Origin: Bimuria novae-zelandiae CBS 107.79
Lineage: Eukaryota; Ascomycota; Dothideomycetes; Pleosporales; Didymosphaeriaceae
Assembly: GCA_010015655.1 (NCBI GenBank)
Contig: ML976678.1
Location: 554,595-618,594, forward strand
Direction of reading: 5' to 3'
DNA length: 64,000 nucleotides
Part shown: piece after piece, positions 1 to 9,642 of the stretch
Numbering within the stretch: the stretch's first letter is position 1
How the letters are laid out: every line of letters starts with the position of its first letter
Translations under genes and position numbers: made by a program
The notes under the pieces: model-generated
Told to the model about the DNA's origin: nothing
The model's input: only the letters and a program-made list of their open reading frames with translations
Database searches by the model: none

Positions 1-186
1 GACTTTAACGCGCTATAGCTACTATAGAAAGACTAAGTATAACGCGCGAACGTATATAAAGCGTACTATAAATACTACTTAATCTAAAATAGTAATTATA
101 TACTATTATCTTATTATGTTATTAAGGTAGGTTACTATAAAAGTGTAAAAAGTTGGTGGAGTGTGCAGCTCGCTTGCCGGACACGT
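1..186. mobile_element. Truncated RIP-degraded DNA transposon end
   Basis: AT-rich, TA-dense sequence with stops in all frames. It ends in CGGACACGT followed by TA at 187-188, the same end and target dinucleotide seen at the right terminus of the pogo-like element at 11754. The other end lies outside the window, so pairing of terminal repeats cannot be tested. Assignment rests on about 12 shared terminal bases and similar base composition. Confidence 0.35.
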
Positions 187-188
187 TA

Positions 189-443
189 TTATAAATTTAA
201 GTAAAAGTAAGGAGGATAGTAGTGTAATGTTTTAAAAAAAGTAAAAGGGTAAAACTAAGGAAAATTAGTTTAATTATTTTATATTTTTTTTTCTTTTTTA
301 GTTATAATAAGTAGGTTTAATAGTGGTTCCTTCTCCTCTTCCCTAACATGTGACGTGGAACATCCACCTATTTAGTGTCTAATATGCGCGATGGAATTAA
401 GCTCTTGACCCCGCACGACGCTATCTTATAATTGTACTAGTAC
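189..443. other. AT-rich non-coding stretch
   Basis: Long A and T runs up to about 310, then mixed sequence up to the 91-bp repeat. No frame with a start and coding character is visible. Probably transposon debris. Confidence 0.5.
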
Positions 444-534
444 TATAGCTGCATGCCAAGAGAATCTCTGGAGATCTCCATGGAGAAATGGAACGGAGTA
501 AATGGATATCCATATCTGTCCATGTACATCACTG
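444..534 (-). repeat. 91-bp repeat, inverted copy at 56138-56228
   Basis: Every base of this segment matches the reverse complement of 56138-56228; identity stops abruptly at both ends. The outer edge reads CATCACTG here and CAGTGATG in the other copy, resembling a hAT-type terminus (inference). In both copies sequence on the inner side of the shared block is unrelated. Confidence 0.85.
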
Positions 535-2714
535 TCTTCGGGCTATACTAGCTCACTAAAAGTCCGATAACACCGAACTATGGTCTAAAAGACTGAAAAG
601 CGGACTGTCATGGGGGCTGCTCCTGTGGTCAAAGATGCATCAGCAGACACTGTCATGGGCGGGATTATTGTTCGAAGACAAGGCCCTAAGGTGCGACGGG
701 GAAGTCGCGGTCGGTTCTGCTCTTCCCACGTCTCTGCATGGGCAAAGTTCACCAAAACATGTGTCTAAAATGTCGAATGTCTTTGAACCGGGTCTCAAAC
801 TTCGTCGGCGAAATTGGGATGGGATTCGCTGCGCTTAATCAACTTGCACCTGATAAACGGATGGAGGCGCAACTCAGCCCTAGGTTGCAGTTCACGTCGC
901 TTTTGGAACGAGACGAGGTGTACTAAGTGTTACTAGGATATTTTATTTCTGCATATGGCGGTTGAGGAGTGTATAAATACCACGTTCTTTACTAGACCTT
1001 TCATCCTCTTTCACGCAACAACCTTAGCTTGGGCTCATTAAATTTGCAATATGGATGGGCTATAGACTTAAACAGAGCTCCAAGAGACTAATAGCCCTCA
1101 GCCAGTCTTCTTACAAATCGAGTGAAGGCTGTAGAATAGAGAGCACGGCTATGTTCTAAAACGTAGTCACCACGTCTTATGGAAAAGACAAGCCGCTGTG
1201 CAACATACCCCGAAGCTCAAGCTCTAGAATATACGTGCCATGATTGGAGAGAAGAAGTGACCAGCAACATGTTATGCACAGCGTCACCGGCGTATGATAG
1301 ACGTGTCGTTCCATTACAGGCGCAGCACTGAGCTGATCGGCTCCCAGACGCGCTTGTTCGTCCCGCGTATCACGTACCTAGCCCCATGCCTCTTCACGTA
1401 TTGCGCAGTGCGAGGATGGCTATAAACACCGCAATTTTCCCTCCAAACCGTCATCTTCACACACTTTCTTCGAGCCGCTGCGCTCACTAAAATTATTCGA
1501 TCACGAACTTATGGACCCAATTACACCAGTACTATCCCGATGTGTTCTCGGCCGGGGCTAAAAGCTTCAACACATCCTCTCCATGGACGGCAGAGCGGCT
1601 TCCAAATACTTCCTCTCATCAGTTACATGTCGAGGAGACTTTCTGGTTAACCACGAGTTTGAATATGTGTGTGAGATGCGGAAGCCGTAGAGATGGACAT
1701 TACCGCGCGTCCGAGAATCTATCATCGGTCTAATATCGAGTAATGTACCGTGAGAAGCTTCCGCGGTGTATAAAGGTCGGTTAAATTTTCAATAACTTAC
1801 CTTCTTCACACGCTGTTTTTCGCACAAAACCCGACGAGGCTAAAGTGGAAGAAGTATGAGATGTGGTGGTCGGCGTTGTGACGCGGTCTTGGACAGATGT
1901 CTCTGTTGAGCCACCAAAACCGCCCAGAAGGACGTACATGATGCATGCGCCATTCTTTAGATATATCATTCGCGCTTGATACCTTTTGACATTGATGGTA
2001 CTCATCGCCGTATGAGATCAAAATACGGCCAGAGGGTTAAGCCAGATCTACGTATGAAGCGGGTAGTCAATCAAGACATGCTGTCTGTTTCTTACAGTCA
2101 CCTAGTCTTTGAGCTGGGTTAGGTTCACCGGAGCTTGTCTGGCGGGCCATGGCGTTTGGCGGGTCTCGCATATCCATCTTAGAGAATTTTGTGGAAGGAC
2201 GTGATGGTCTTCTAGTCTCAGCGCGGAGAGCCCTTTCACCTCTACAAGTCGAATTCGTGCGCGGCGGGGATAAAGCCTTCATCCAATCAGCCAATCTCAA
2301 ACATTGCGAGAGCTGTAGCAATGGTGACGTGCATCACCAGTCAAGAGGTAGGGTATCACGGACATCCAATGTTTGGTATGAATATACACGGCTACCGAGA
2401 GCTCATGCGGTATGCAGGATCGATCGAGGGCGAATGCTGCTGTCGTAAGTACGAAAATCAGCCGAAAAAGCCACGCACATCATCGTAGACCCAGTGTTGT
2501 GAATTCAGGAATTGAATTTGTTATCGAACCGAAACCCGACACCTTCCATCCCTGTCTTTACGCAGGATAGGATAACCGAAAAAGCCCAGCAATGCATGCA
2601 TGCCATACCCGATGCAGGGCACCTGCTCACGCCCTCGTAGCCATGTTCGTCATTTGTCATTGTGTTCAACCATCACGCCTTCCCCGCTACTCCGACCGCC
2701 GATTGGTAGGGAAT
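535..2714. other. Intergenic, no supported gene
   Basis: Only short open frames with no recognisable protein. Two TATA-like boxes, TATAAATACC near 972 and TATAAACACC near 1422, each lie about 80-90 bases before an ATG (1051 and 1511), but those frames stop within 16 codons. They could be decayed promoters of small genes; nothing more can be said. Confidence 0.45.
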
Positions 2715-3124
2715 TTATCGGTGCTGCGCCATGTCAGTTCCTGTATCCTTCCTGCTGCAATTTTCTTTCGCGCAGAGCGGCAAGGCGTCCGTAGTCCGTA
2801 TGCAGTGTGTGTGTGCGCGCGCGAAGGACATCCCGTACCTTGACGAAACCAATGTCGGCGCTCTTCTCGCGGAAGCACTGACGGCAGATATTGAGGCCGT
2901 ACTTGCGGATGAGACCGGCAGGGTGGGTGCAGACGCGGCTGTACACAAATCCGTTAGCACAATCCATTCAGCCACCAAAATATATTTCCATTCCCCTTGT
3001 CCATCAATGCAAACTTCCCCGCACAGATCGACCGTAGTGCTTGATAAGGAGGCTAGACGTACCACTCGCGGGAGCCCTTGCCGTAGGTGCGCGGGCGCGA
3101 GTACCAGACGGATTCGTGAGACAT
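2715..3124 (-). CDS. rps29: 40S ribosomal protein S29 (uS14), three exons
   Basis: Small-subunit ribosomal protein of the uS14 family, a zinc-binding protein of the 40S head. Exons on the minus strand are 3124-3063, 2938-2839 and 2723-2715, separated by introns of 124 bp (GTACGT...ACAG) and 115 bp (GTACGG...GCAG, branch CTGAC). The joined reading frame is 56 residues, the usual length of the family. It begins [19 protein letters not shown] and contains the diagnostic [17 protein letters not shown]; zinc ligands are C21, C24, C39 and C42, with the first cysteine codon split by intron 1. The last exon is only 9 bases and encodes His-Arg-stop. No single open frame shows the gene, because each exon is short. 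Identification is firm. Confidence 0.97.
2805..2823. repeat. Alternating purine-pyrimidine tract in rps29 intron 2
   Basis: Nineteen bases of strict GT then GC alternation inside intron 2 of rps29. Such tracts can adopt Z-DNA; a role is not shown. Confidence 0.7.
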
Positions 3125-3660
3125 GTTGTGTGGTTGGAGCGAGATCGAGGTGGAGTTTCGCTGCTGCGCGGGGTGTCAGTGGTGCGGTCTCTTTGGGAGA
3201 AAGTTTATGCCTCTTGCACGACAATATTGACGTACTGGTTAGGTGCTCGAGGCGGAGTCGTCGGTCGGCGTTGGGGCTGTCGTTCACGAAGGTCGCAATG
3301 GTGGTTTCGAGATGTGATTTTCGCCCACACCGGAGAATCTTCGGCGCGGCATTAAGCGAGGCTGAATTAGGATTAGCTTCGCGCTGCGGTCAAGGCCTCA
3401 ACTTCGCCCGCGACGTTTGCGGGGTTATTCCAAGACTAGAATTCTTACGACATGTCTAAAGATATATAAGAGGGTTGATCGAGTTTCAACATTGATGAGA
3501 TTGCTTACGTGGTGGTGTTAGCCATGCTCGGCAGAAACCTCGTCCTGTCATGACTTGGGAGCTAATCTATATCGATTGTAAGAGCAAGAAATGGTCCAGA
3601 GGAGCTTAAAAAGTGGTCTACCAGCAGCATGACACTACCAGGGTCGCATTATGTCATCTA
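3125..3660. other. Upstream region of rps29
   Basis: Presumed promoter and 5' leader of rps29 on the minus strand. Long open frames here on the plus strand overlap rps29 antisense and continue past it, so they are judged to be shadows. No further gene is supported. Confidence 0.5.
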
Positions 3661-4083
3661 TCATTGCCCGCCACCCTTTGGTACCCCGTTCATTACCTCG
3701 TCATCGCCCAGCAACCTAACGTTGTTGCGCTCCAAAGCTACCACCAATAACTCCTTTCCAGGGAATCCGCTACTTCGTTCATGCATCGCAGCTGCAATAG
3801 TGTGTTGCGTAGCGGCATATGTCCCACCTGCAACTCCCAGCCCGATCATGGTGCTCCATCTAAGGTCAATGCGGCTTCCCCCATGATCGTACTTGTATAG
3901 GATACCATGTTTCGATTTTGTGCATATTGGAGCGATCATCATCATGAGGCCGTTCAGCAATATGGGCGTAACCAGATACCCGCAAATTCCAGAGCACTGT
4001 GAAACAACACCTTGGTAGTACCCGAAGGCACTCCCGGTGGTCGAATTAGACCCGGGCTGCTCCTCGCGGGAGCAGTGGAGCAC
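3661..4083 (-). CDS. Possible hypothetical protein or gene fragment
   Basis: Open frame of about 140 codons on the minus strand with two hydrophobic stretches, one around YLVTPILLNGLMMMIAP and one around IGLGVAGGTYAA, suggesting a small membrane protein. Composition is coding-like, but the frame opens with GTG, no ATG is convincing, and no upstream exon was found. It may be the 3' exon of a spliced gene or a remnant. Not recognised. Confidence 0.25.
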   Translation of the reverse strand: MLHCSREEQPGSNSTTGSAFGYYQGVVSQCSGICGYLVTPILLNGLMMMIAPICTKSKHGILYKYDHGGSRIDLRWSTMIGLGVAGGTYAATQHTIAAAMHERSSGFPGKELLVVALERNNVRLLGDDEVMNGVPKGGGQ

Positions 4084-4894
4084 TTGATTCGTGGGTAAGA
4101 AGACCTAGGTCCTCCTGGAGATTAAGGAGTCTTGTAAGGGAAGGAGAAGATTGGTTGGATACTTCTAGCCACCGTCTTGATGGGTTCCGTCTAGAACCGC
4201 GAAATCTAGCAACTCGCCTCATTCTGGAACGGGACTGATATCCAAAAATTTGGAGAGAGAATGGTGAAGGAATATGAACAGAATTGCAGTTTCAGACTCG
4301 GCCAGCTCACAACTACCGCAACACTGAAAACATAAACATATTTGTGGACATCTTCTGCATGTGGCGAGCTATGTCCTAAATGGCGAGCTGGATTCTACAG
4401 TGAACAAGACCTCGGGACGTACCAAAAAGGTGCATACGTATATTGCGAGGTACAATAGGCCCAATAAGTGTGCGAAGTACTCCCGACCTATATGATGGTA
4501 AGTTATTTATATGACCCTTTCTGGATTGAGGGGGCTGAGAGATAAGCTGTGCCCCTAAGGTGCACGAACAATACACCCCGCAACACGGATTGGGAAGTGA
4601 CACTGAAGTTTTCCAATTTCAATGACATTACCCTCTGACGACAGACGTGATTCAATAAGGCGCCCACGCACATTTATCCCACTGGTGTCAGTATTAGACT
4701 TTTTGAGGCAACCGGGGAAGTTACGAGTCCTTCGATCAGCCTCACCCACGCTCCCTCTTTTCCTGCACCAAGAACTTGAAACCACGGACCTTATAGTCAA
4801 TAACCCAAGGGGCACTGCGCTTTTACGCGAAACAGTACAACATGCCCTCACCATCGCAGGATGCTGGATGTAGGTTCCTCGCTATCGCGAGTAG
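4084..4894. other. Intergenic, no supported gene
   Basis: Short overlapping open frames on both strands lack coding character. No repeat or RNA gene noted. Confidence 0.45.
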
Positions 4895-5179
4895 AGACGC
4901 ACCTGCCTGACTTTTCAAAAGACGCCGCATCAACTACATCTACAGCGCCGCTCCTCTAAGGCCCAGACCAAAAGAAAGCAAGCGGAGAGCATTCGTCGAA
5001 GCCCTAAAAGCTTCTTGAAGAAGCTCAAAGAAGAGAACGAGAAGCGCAAGGACAAAGTACAGCACGTCAGCCACGAAGAAGCCGAGCGGATCACTGGGTA
5101 TGGCGAGAACACTTCGAGAAAGAGGCATGAGAAGGAGAAGACGAACAAGGCACCGTCTTTGGCTACCCTCCTGCTTTGA
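4895..5179 (+). pseudogene. Possible charged coiled-coil exon or remnant
   Basis: A frame open from just after a TAG at 4892 to a TGA at 5177 encodes a Lys/Glu/Arg-rich segment, for example SFLKKLKEENEKRKDKVQ, that looks like a helical charged region. There is no in-frame ATG near its start and no clear upstream exon. It could be the last exon of an unrecognised gene or a decayed one. The longer minus-strand frame over the same bases has poor coding character and is likely its shadow. Confidence 0.25.
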
Positions 5180-5640
5180 GAATGAATGCGTGGAGGAGAC
5201 TGGAAGGCTGGAAGGGCTACTACGACAGGGATGGCAGGTGCGTTCGACGTGTGGCGCGGTAGAGCGCGTGCAGGTGCATGTACATCTAGCAGTCGCTCAT
5301 TGACGAGGGAAACACTCTTCATCTCCTTCATGTGGTGCTTCCAATTTGGGAAATTTTCACGTTCCTCTGCGCGTTGGATAGCCTGGGAGACGAGCACTTC
5401 AGGTATACTAGAACTGAGGGGACAAATTTTTCCGAGGTAGCCTATAATGAAGATATTCTAGGCGATGAATCTGCTAATGAATCGTCCTCGCGTCGCGTCG
5501 CTCTTGCGTACAACTTGTATTCCTCCTGGCGGCTGCCTATCCAGGCTACGCCCTTTTTATCAGCCCTTATCTGTGCCGGCAACATAAGTAAACAGCGAAG
5601 CAACTTTCATAACCAGCTGTAAAAAATACCCTCCTCCGAC
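5180..5640. other. Intergenic, promoter side of the GNAT gene
   Basis: No supported coding region. The last 100 bases or so are the presumed promoter and leader of the acetyltransferase gene starting at 5641. Confidence 0.5.
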
Positions 5641-6462
5641 ATGCGCGTTCGATCACTCACAAGAGATGATTTGCCCGCGGTTGCGGATATTGCATTCCAC
5701 GCCTTCGAGAAAGACGAGTTCTTCGGTTGGCTAAACCCCGGACGGGACAAGTACCCGGACGACTTGCGAAGAAGCCAGAAAATACTTATGCGCCGTCGTC
5801 TCGTAACGCCAGGCCAGTACGGATATGTCGCTGAGACTGAAGAAGGCGACGAAGATTGGACCGGCAAATCGGAAATCCTTGGCTTCGCGTTCTATAGCCG
5901 GAGCGTTGGAGACGAGGCAGCGAAACGATGGCGAGCGGACACGTTATTCAACAGTATGTATAGCAGACCAACACTTCCTCTGAACATACATTGACCCCCT
6001 GGACGTGTAGAATTTGAACGCAAGCTCCTGGCCTGGGAAGAATGGTACCATGACAAGTTCCTGAATCGCGCGCTAGACGCTGAGCGACTCGCGGAGTACA
6101 TCAGAATGGAGCCTTGGAATTACTTCGTACCGATCAATCCTCGCTGGCATCTAGGTCTTCTTTGCGTGTCACCGAAACATCAACGTCGCGGGATTGGCAG
6201 CTTGTTGCTAAAGCAGGGCCAAAAGCTGGCCACAGACGAAAAGCTGCCCCTGACGTTGGAATCCAGCGTCGTAGGGAGAAAGCTCTACCTAAAGAGCGGG
6301 TTCAAGAACGTAGGCGAAGCCAAGTTGTGCGAAGAGTTTGCAGACGTCTTGATGGTTTGGGAGCCGGCAGGCATGGAAGGGGCATGGTTGGAGGAAATTG
6401 AGAGCGAAACATCGAAAATGAAGGGAGGGGAGCAGTCGATGTCCAACCTTGGAAAGTCGTGA
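5641..6462 (+). CDS. GNAT-family N-acetyltransferase, two exons
   Basis: Predicted acetyl-CoA-dependent N-acetyltransferase of a fungal GNAT group; substrate unknown. Exons 5641-5953 and 6011-6462 flank a 57-bp intron (GTATGT...TGTAG) that contains an in-frame TGA; joining restores one frame of 254 residues. The N-terminus MRVRSLTRDDLPAVADIAF is the usual first strand and helix. Motif A, the acetyl-CoA pyrophosphate loop, is QRRGIG at residues 162-167 after LGLLCVSPKH, followed by the typical LYLKSGFKNVG motif B. The C-terminal 40 residues are polar and probably disordered. The fold is clear; specificity cannot be deduced. Confidence 0.92.
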
Positions 6463-7153
6463 CCCAAGAATCGACTTCATTGTCGACCATGATACGGTAA
6501 TTATAATGCATGCACGCTGGTTATGGTCCGCAACAACGCTTGGTCAATCGACGGAGGAAGATAGTAATCCATGGACTCGTAGAGATCCAGTACGTCCAAA
6601 TGCAACCTCTTCGGCCAGTGACTTAAGAGAGCGCGTATAGGTAGGTGTGCACTGGAGGTTGAATGACTCAACGAGAACCTTGGAATGTCCATGGTGGTGT
6701 TGAGATACGCAACTGAACCACGGTACACGCGTTAATAGTAGCAAGCAAAAGCTGCACTCACTCGTTCTTCCATCTGGACTCGGGATGGGAACGCAGGACC
6801 GATAATAGACTGGCTAGAGTTGGCCTCTTTCGTGCTGAAAGCATCTCCAGGGCTCCAGGGCTGCGGTGACGTCACGTGTGAGCGCACTCGCGCTAATTCG
6901 CGGCTAAAATTATCGCCCAGTTCAAGCTGGAGCGCGAACCCCGCTGCTCGTTTGCAAACACCTCTCACTTGACCGTTTGGTTATTCCTACCGTTTGCATG
7001 CCTCAGGGCTTACTTTGCTTCTTGTTATAATTTCGGCGACCTCAAGTAGCCCTGCCTAATACCTCGCCTAATACCGGACAGCAGACGGCGCGTCTCGCAC
7101 GTCAACGCGACTCACAAAGATTGGATATTGCTTGGTAGCCGAGTCCTACCCCG
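6463..7153. other. Intergenic, promoter region of the DUF4211 gene
   Basis: No supported gene. The right part is the probable promoter of the gene starting at 7154. The minus-strand frame at 6732-6968 has no family resemblance. Confidence 0.5.
6867..6878. promoter_or_regulatory. Overlapping CRE and E-box palindromes
   Basis: TGACGTCA (6867-6874) overlaps CACGTG (6873-6878), about 275 bases before the DUF4211 gene start. The first is the classic bZIP (CRE) site and the second the bHLH E-box. Use in this promoter is inferred from position only. Confidence 0.4.
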
Positions 7154-9280
7154 ATGGCCCCAAAGCGATCACTCGCACGCACGCGCCAAACGAAGCTCAA
7201 CTTTTCCCCCGCGTCGAACGCCTCGCTGAGATTCGGAAGGGCAGCCTTCGTGGTCAGCAGCGACAGCGATGACGGTCCCTCGCCGAGCCGCCCAGCGAAG
7301 CGCCAGATATTGGAGCAAGAAACTCGGCGCGGAATGGAATTAGGCATGCCTGTATCGCAGAACAAACGGGGCATGTTTGGTAGCTCCGACAACGAGATAA
7401 TCATTCCTTCCGGCGATTCGTCAGACACGAGGGTGGACCGTGACGAGGTACCAGTGGCTCTTTCTTCGAAGAAGCGCGGTAAGCAAGCCAGGAAGGCTGT
7501 GATATCAGATGATGAGGAAGAGGAGGAGGTACAACCGAAACCAAGGGAGCGGAAACACTGGCGACGGTGCTCACTAGACGATGAGTCGGAAGAGTCAAGT
7601 GCCGGTGAGGGCACGGTGGTCCGGCGAAAGGACATTCGGAGGCGGAACAACAACACAGGGAACTCCGATAAACAGGAAATGCCCCCGAACCGCAAGACTC
7701 GACGCGTTGCCAAACGAGCACCGGCACCGGCAGAAAGCTCGCCAGAGTCGGCAAGCGGAGATGAAGTCACAGCGAATCTGCAGAAAGAAAAGTGGAGTCA
7801 AAAGAAGTCTACCGTAGATTCGAATGGCAAGAAGGCGCAGCGGTCAAAGAAGGACGGCTCCCGATCGAAACGAAAAGCTGCTATACTAGCAGAATCTTCT
7901 GAAGCTGATACCGACGACATAGTCTTGGTCACACCGCGAAAATCTGCACAAAGGCGCCAGAAGCTCACCAGCGATTCGGAAGAGGAGGGGGTGGCACGAA
8001 AGAAACAATCAACACGCCGGAAGAAACGACAGGCTTCTACACCAGAAGCGGAGAGTGAGGCCGATGAGCAGAAGGAGCAATCAGGTTCTGAGGCAGATGA
8101 GCTCAAGGAGGATCTGGCGTTCCTTCAATCATCACCTCTCGGCCTGGGTAGCACGCAATCGAGAGCCAAGACAGGGCGAGAGAAGGCCTTGGAAGCTCTG
8201 AAAAAGAAGCGTGCGATCAATAGTGATCCACCTTCTTCGTCGGCGGGCCGTAAAAAGCCGATCGTTGTTGACTCGGACTCTGAATCAGATCTGAAGATCA
8301 TTCCTGAAGTGCGGGACGAAGAAGTCAGCGAGGCGGAACAAAGTTCCGAAACCGATGTAGAGGATTATGGAGCCACTGCTCATGAGGCTCTGTACGGGAA
8401 CGAGGACGACAATGATTTCATTAACGATGATGATGCACCAATTGGCGTTCCTGCTGAACACGCACTTCCCCTTCAGTTCAGCAGTCTACGCAATGCGAAG
8501 CCGCGCGACTTGTTCAAGTACGCAATCGAGTGGATGGTCCAAAAGAAAATCAACCCTGCATTCGCCTCAGATGACGAGATCTACGAAATGACCTTCAGAA
8601 AGCTGAACGACGAAGTCAGCAGTCTTGCAAGCTCCAAGTACCATTCCTCGGTTTGGACTCCAGAATTCACAAGAGCGATCCGCGCACGCCCTGAGATCAT
8701 GATCAGTAATATTGATCCTCGAATGCGTGCGGTCATGGAACCCCATTGCGAAGCTTGCAACCGCAAGACCCACCCGGCCAGTTTCGAATTGTCGTTTACT
8801 GGAAAGCCGTATGACAAAGAGACTCTTGAACCTTTAGCTGCCAACGCTTCCGATTCCGATTCCGATTCCGATTCCGATTCTTCTGATGCCTCTTCTCTCG
8901 ACTCGGAAGAAGAATCAAACGGCGAAAAGCCGACGTACGATGACCGTGGCGAACGTATTCCACCGGAGTCGAAGGCATTTACGCTGGGCTCAACATGCAA
9001 AGCTAACGCTCAGGTTGCCCATACCCTCTATCATTGGCGTTATCATTTGAATAGCTGGGTGCTTGACTACCTTACCCGCCAGGGCCACTGCACTGCAGAG
9101 CAGATCGTCGCACGTGACAAATGGAGCGTGCGGAAACGCCAAAAGTTCGCCAACAAGGTGGTCGACGAGATGGAGAAGGGCGGTGAGATCAAACGGCTGC
9201 ACCACATGTACAGGGATCAAGTCAATTGGGCCATTGAAACGGACAACGAGTACAGGAAAGGCTGGGGCAGGAGGATGTAG
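7154..9280 (+). CDS. Nuclear acidic/serine-rich protein with DUF4211-type domain
   Basis: Single-exon gene of 708 residues. Residues 1-420 are low-complexity, with alternating basic (KKR, RKK) and acidic-serine (SDSE, DEEEEE) runs typical of nuclear chromatin-associated proteins. Residues about 425-570 form a conserved fungal domain that I recall as DUF4211, including the KYAIEWMVQKKINPAF helix and an HCEACNRKTHP motif near residue 530. A Ser-Asp repeat follows near 565-580, then a second conserved block to the end (YHWRYHLNSWVLDYL ... EYRKGWGRRM). The extreme N-terminus contains ARTRQTKLNF, which resembles both the histone H3 tail and a degenerate PCNA-interaction motif. Molecular function is unknown. 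The ATG at 7154 opens the frame. Confidence 0.9.
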   Translation: MAPKRSLARTRQTKLNFSPASNASLRFGRAAFVVSSDSDDGPSPSRPAKRQILEQETRRGMELGMPVSQNKRGMFGSSDNEIIIPSGDSSDTRVDRDEVPVALSSKKRGKQARKAVISDDEEEEEVQPKPRERKHWRRCSLDDESEESSAGEGTVVRRKDIRRRNNNTGNSDKQEMPPNRKTRRVAKRAPAPAESSPESASGDEVTANLQKEKWSQKKSTVDSNGKKAQRSKKDGSRSKRKAAILAESSEADTDDIVLVTPRKSAQRRQKLTSDSEEEGVARKKQSTRRKKRQASTPEAESEADEQKEQSGSEADELKEDLAFLQSSPLGLGSTQSRAKTGREKALEALKKKRAINSDPPSSSAGRKKPIVVDSDSESDLKIIPEVRDEEVSEAEQSSETDVEDYGATAHEALYGNEDDNDFINDDDAPIGVPAEHALPLQFSSLRNAKPRDLFKYAIEWMVQKKINPAFASDDEIYEMTFRKLNDEVSSLASSKYHSSVWTPEFTRAIRARPEIMISNIDPRMRAVMEPHCEACNRKTHPASFELSFTGKPYDKETLEPLAANASDSDSDSDSDSSDASSLDSEEESNGEKPTYDDRGERIPPESKAFTLGSTCKANAQVAHTLYHWRYHLNSWVLDYLTRQGHCTAEQIVARDKWSVRKRQKFANKVVDEMEKGGEIKRLHHMYRDQVNWAIETDNEYRKGWGRRM
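8849..8880 (+). repeat. TTCCGA hexamer tandem repeat within CDS
   Basis: About five copies of a hexamer encode the Ser-Asp run of the DUF4211 protein. In-frame expansion or contraction would change the acidic tract length only. Confidence 0.8.
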
Positions 9281-9640
9281 GATAGGCCTTGTGTAACCCA
9301 GTGATGGTTGGAATGCGTGGCTTTTGCACGGCGTCGGGGTCGCGTATTACCCTAAGAGTAGCAATGCAGAGGCGAGGTTTGTGTGCGTTGGAAATGCTTA
9401 GGAGTTTCTGGCAGGTTTGGCTGGCTGTTTGGCGACGGAGGTGTATTGGATAGATACCCCCAGGCTTCTTGGTTGTCTCTCTTTTGATTCAAGTTCTTGT
9501 TTTGAATAGAAGCCCATTACACTCTTCATGGGTTGTTGTCGGTTATGTATGTGCTCTGTGAACGCCGACCGACGAAATACTGTTTACTTATCTACTTTCG
9601 TGTCTAATTTTGTCACCGATCTATTACGCATCAGGAAGCA
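9281..9640. other. 3' flank of the DUF4211 gene
   Basis: Presumed 3' untranslated region and intergenic sequence up to the TA target site of the next element. No gene seen. Confidence 0.5.
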
Positions 9641-9642
9641 TA

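Noticed and set aside
2715..3287. Minus-strand frame of 190 codons over the same region
   Set aside because: It ends on the rps29 stop but crosses both introns and reads exons 1 and 2 out of frame; the spliced 56-residue protein explains the locus.
2731..3459. Long plus-strand frame of 242 codons overlapping rps29
   Set aside because: It runs antisense through exons and introns of rps29 and has no recognisable protein; treated as a shadow.
4930..5397. Minus-strand frame of 155 codons rich in Phe, Leu and Ser
   Set aside because: Complement of a Lys/Glu-rich plus-strand stretch; composition typical of an antisense shadow.
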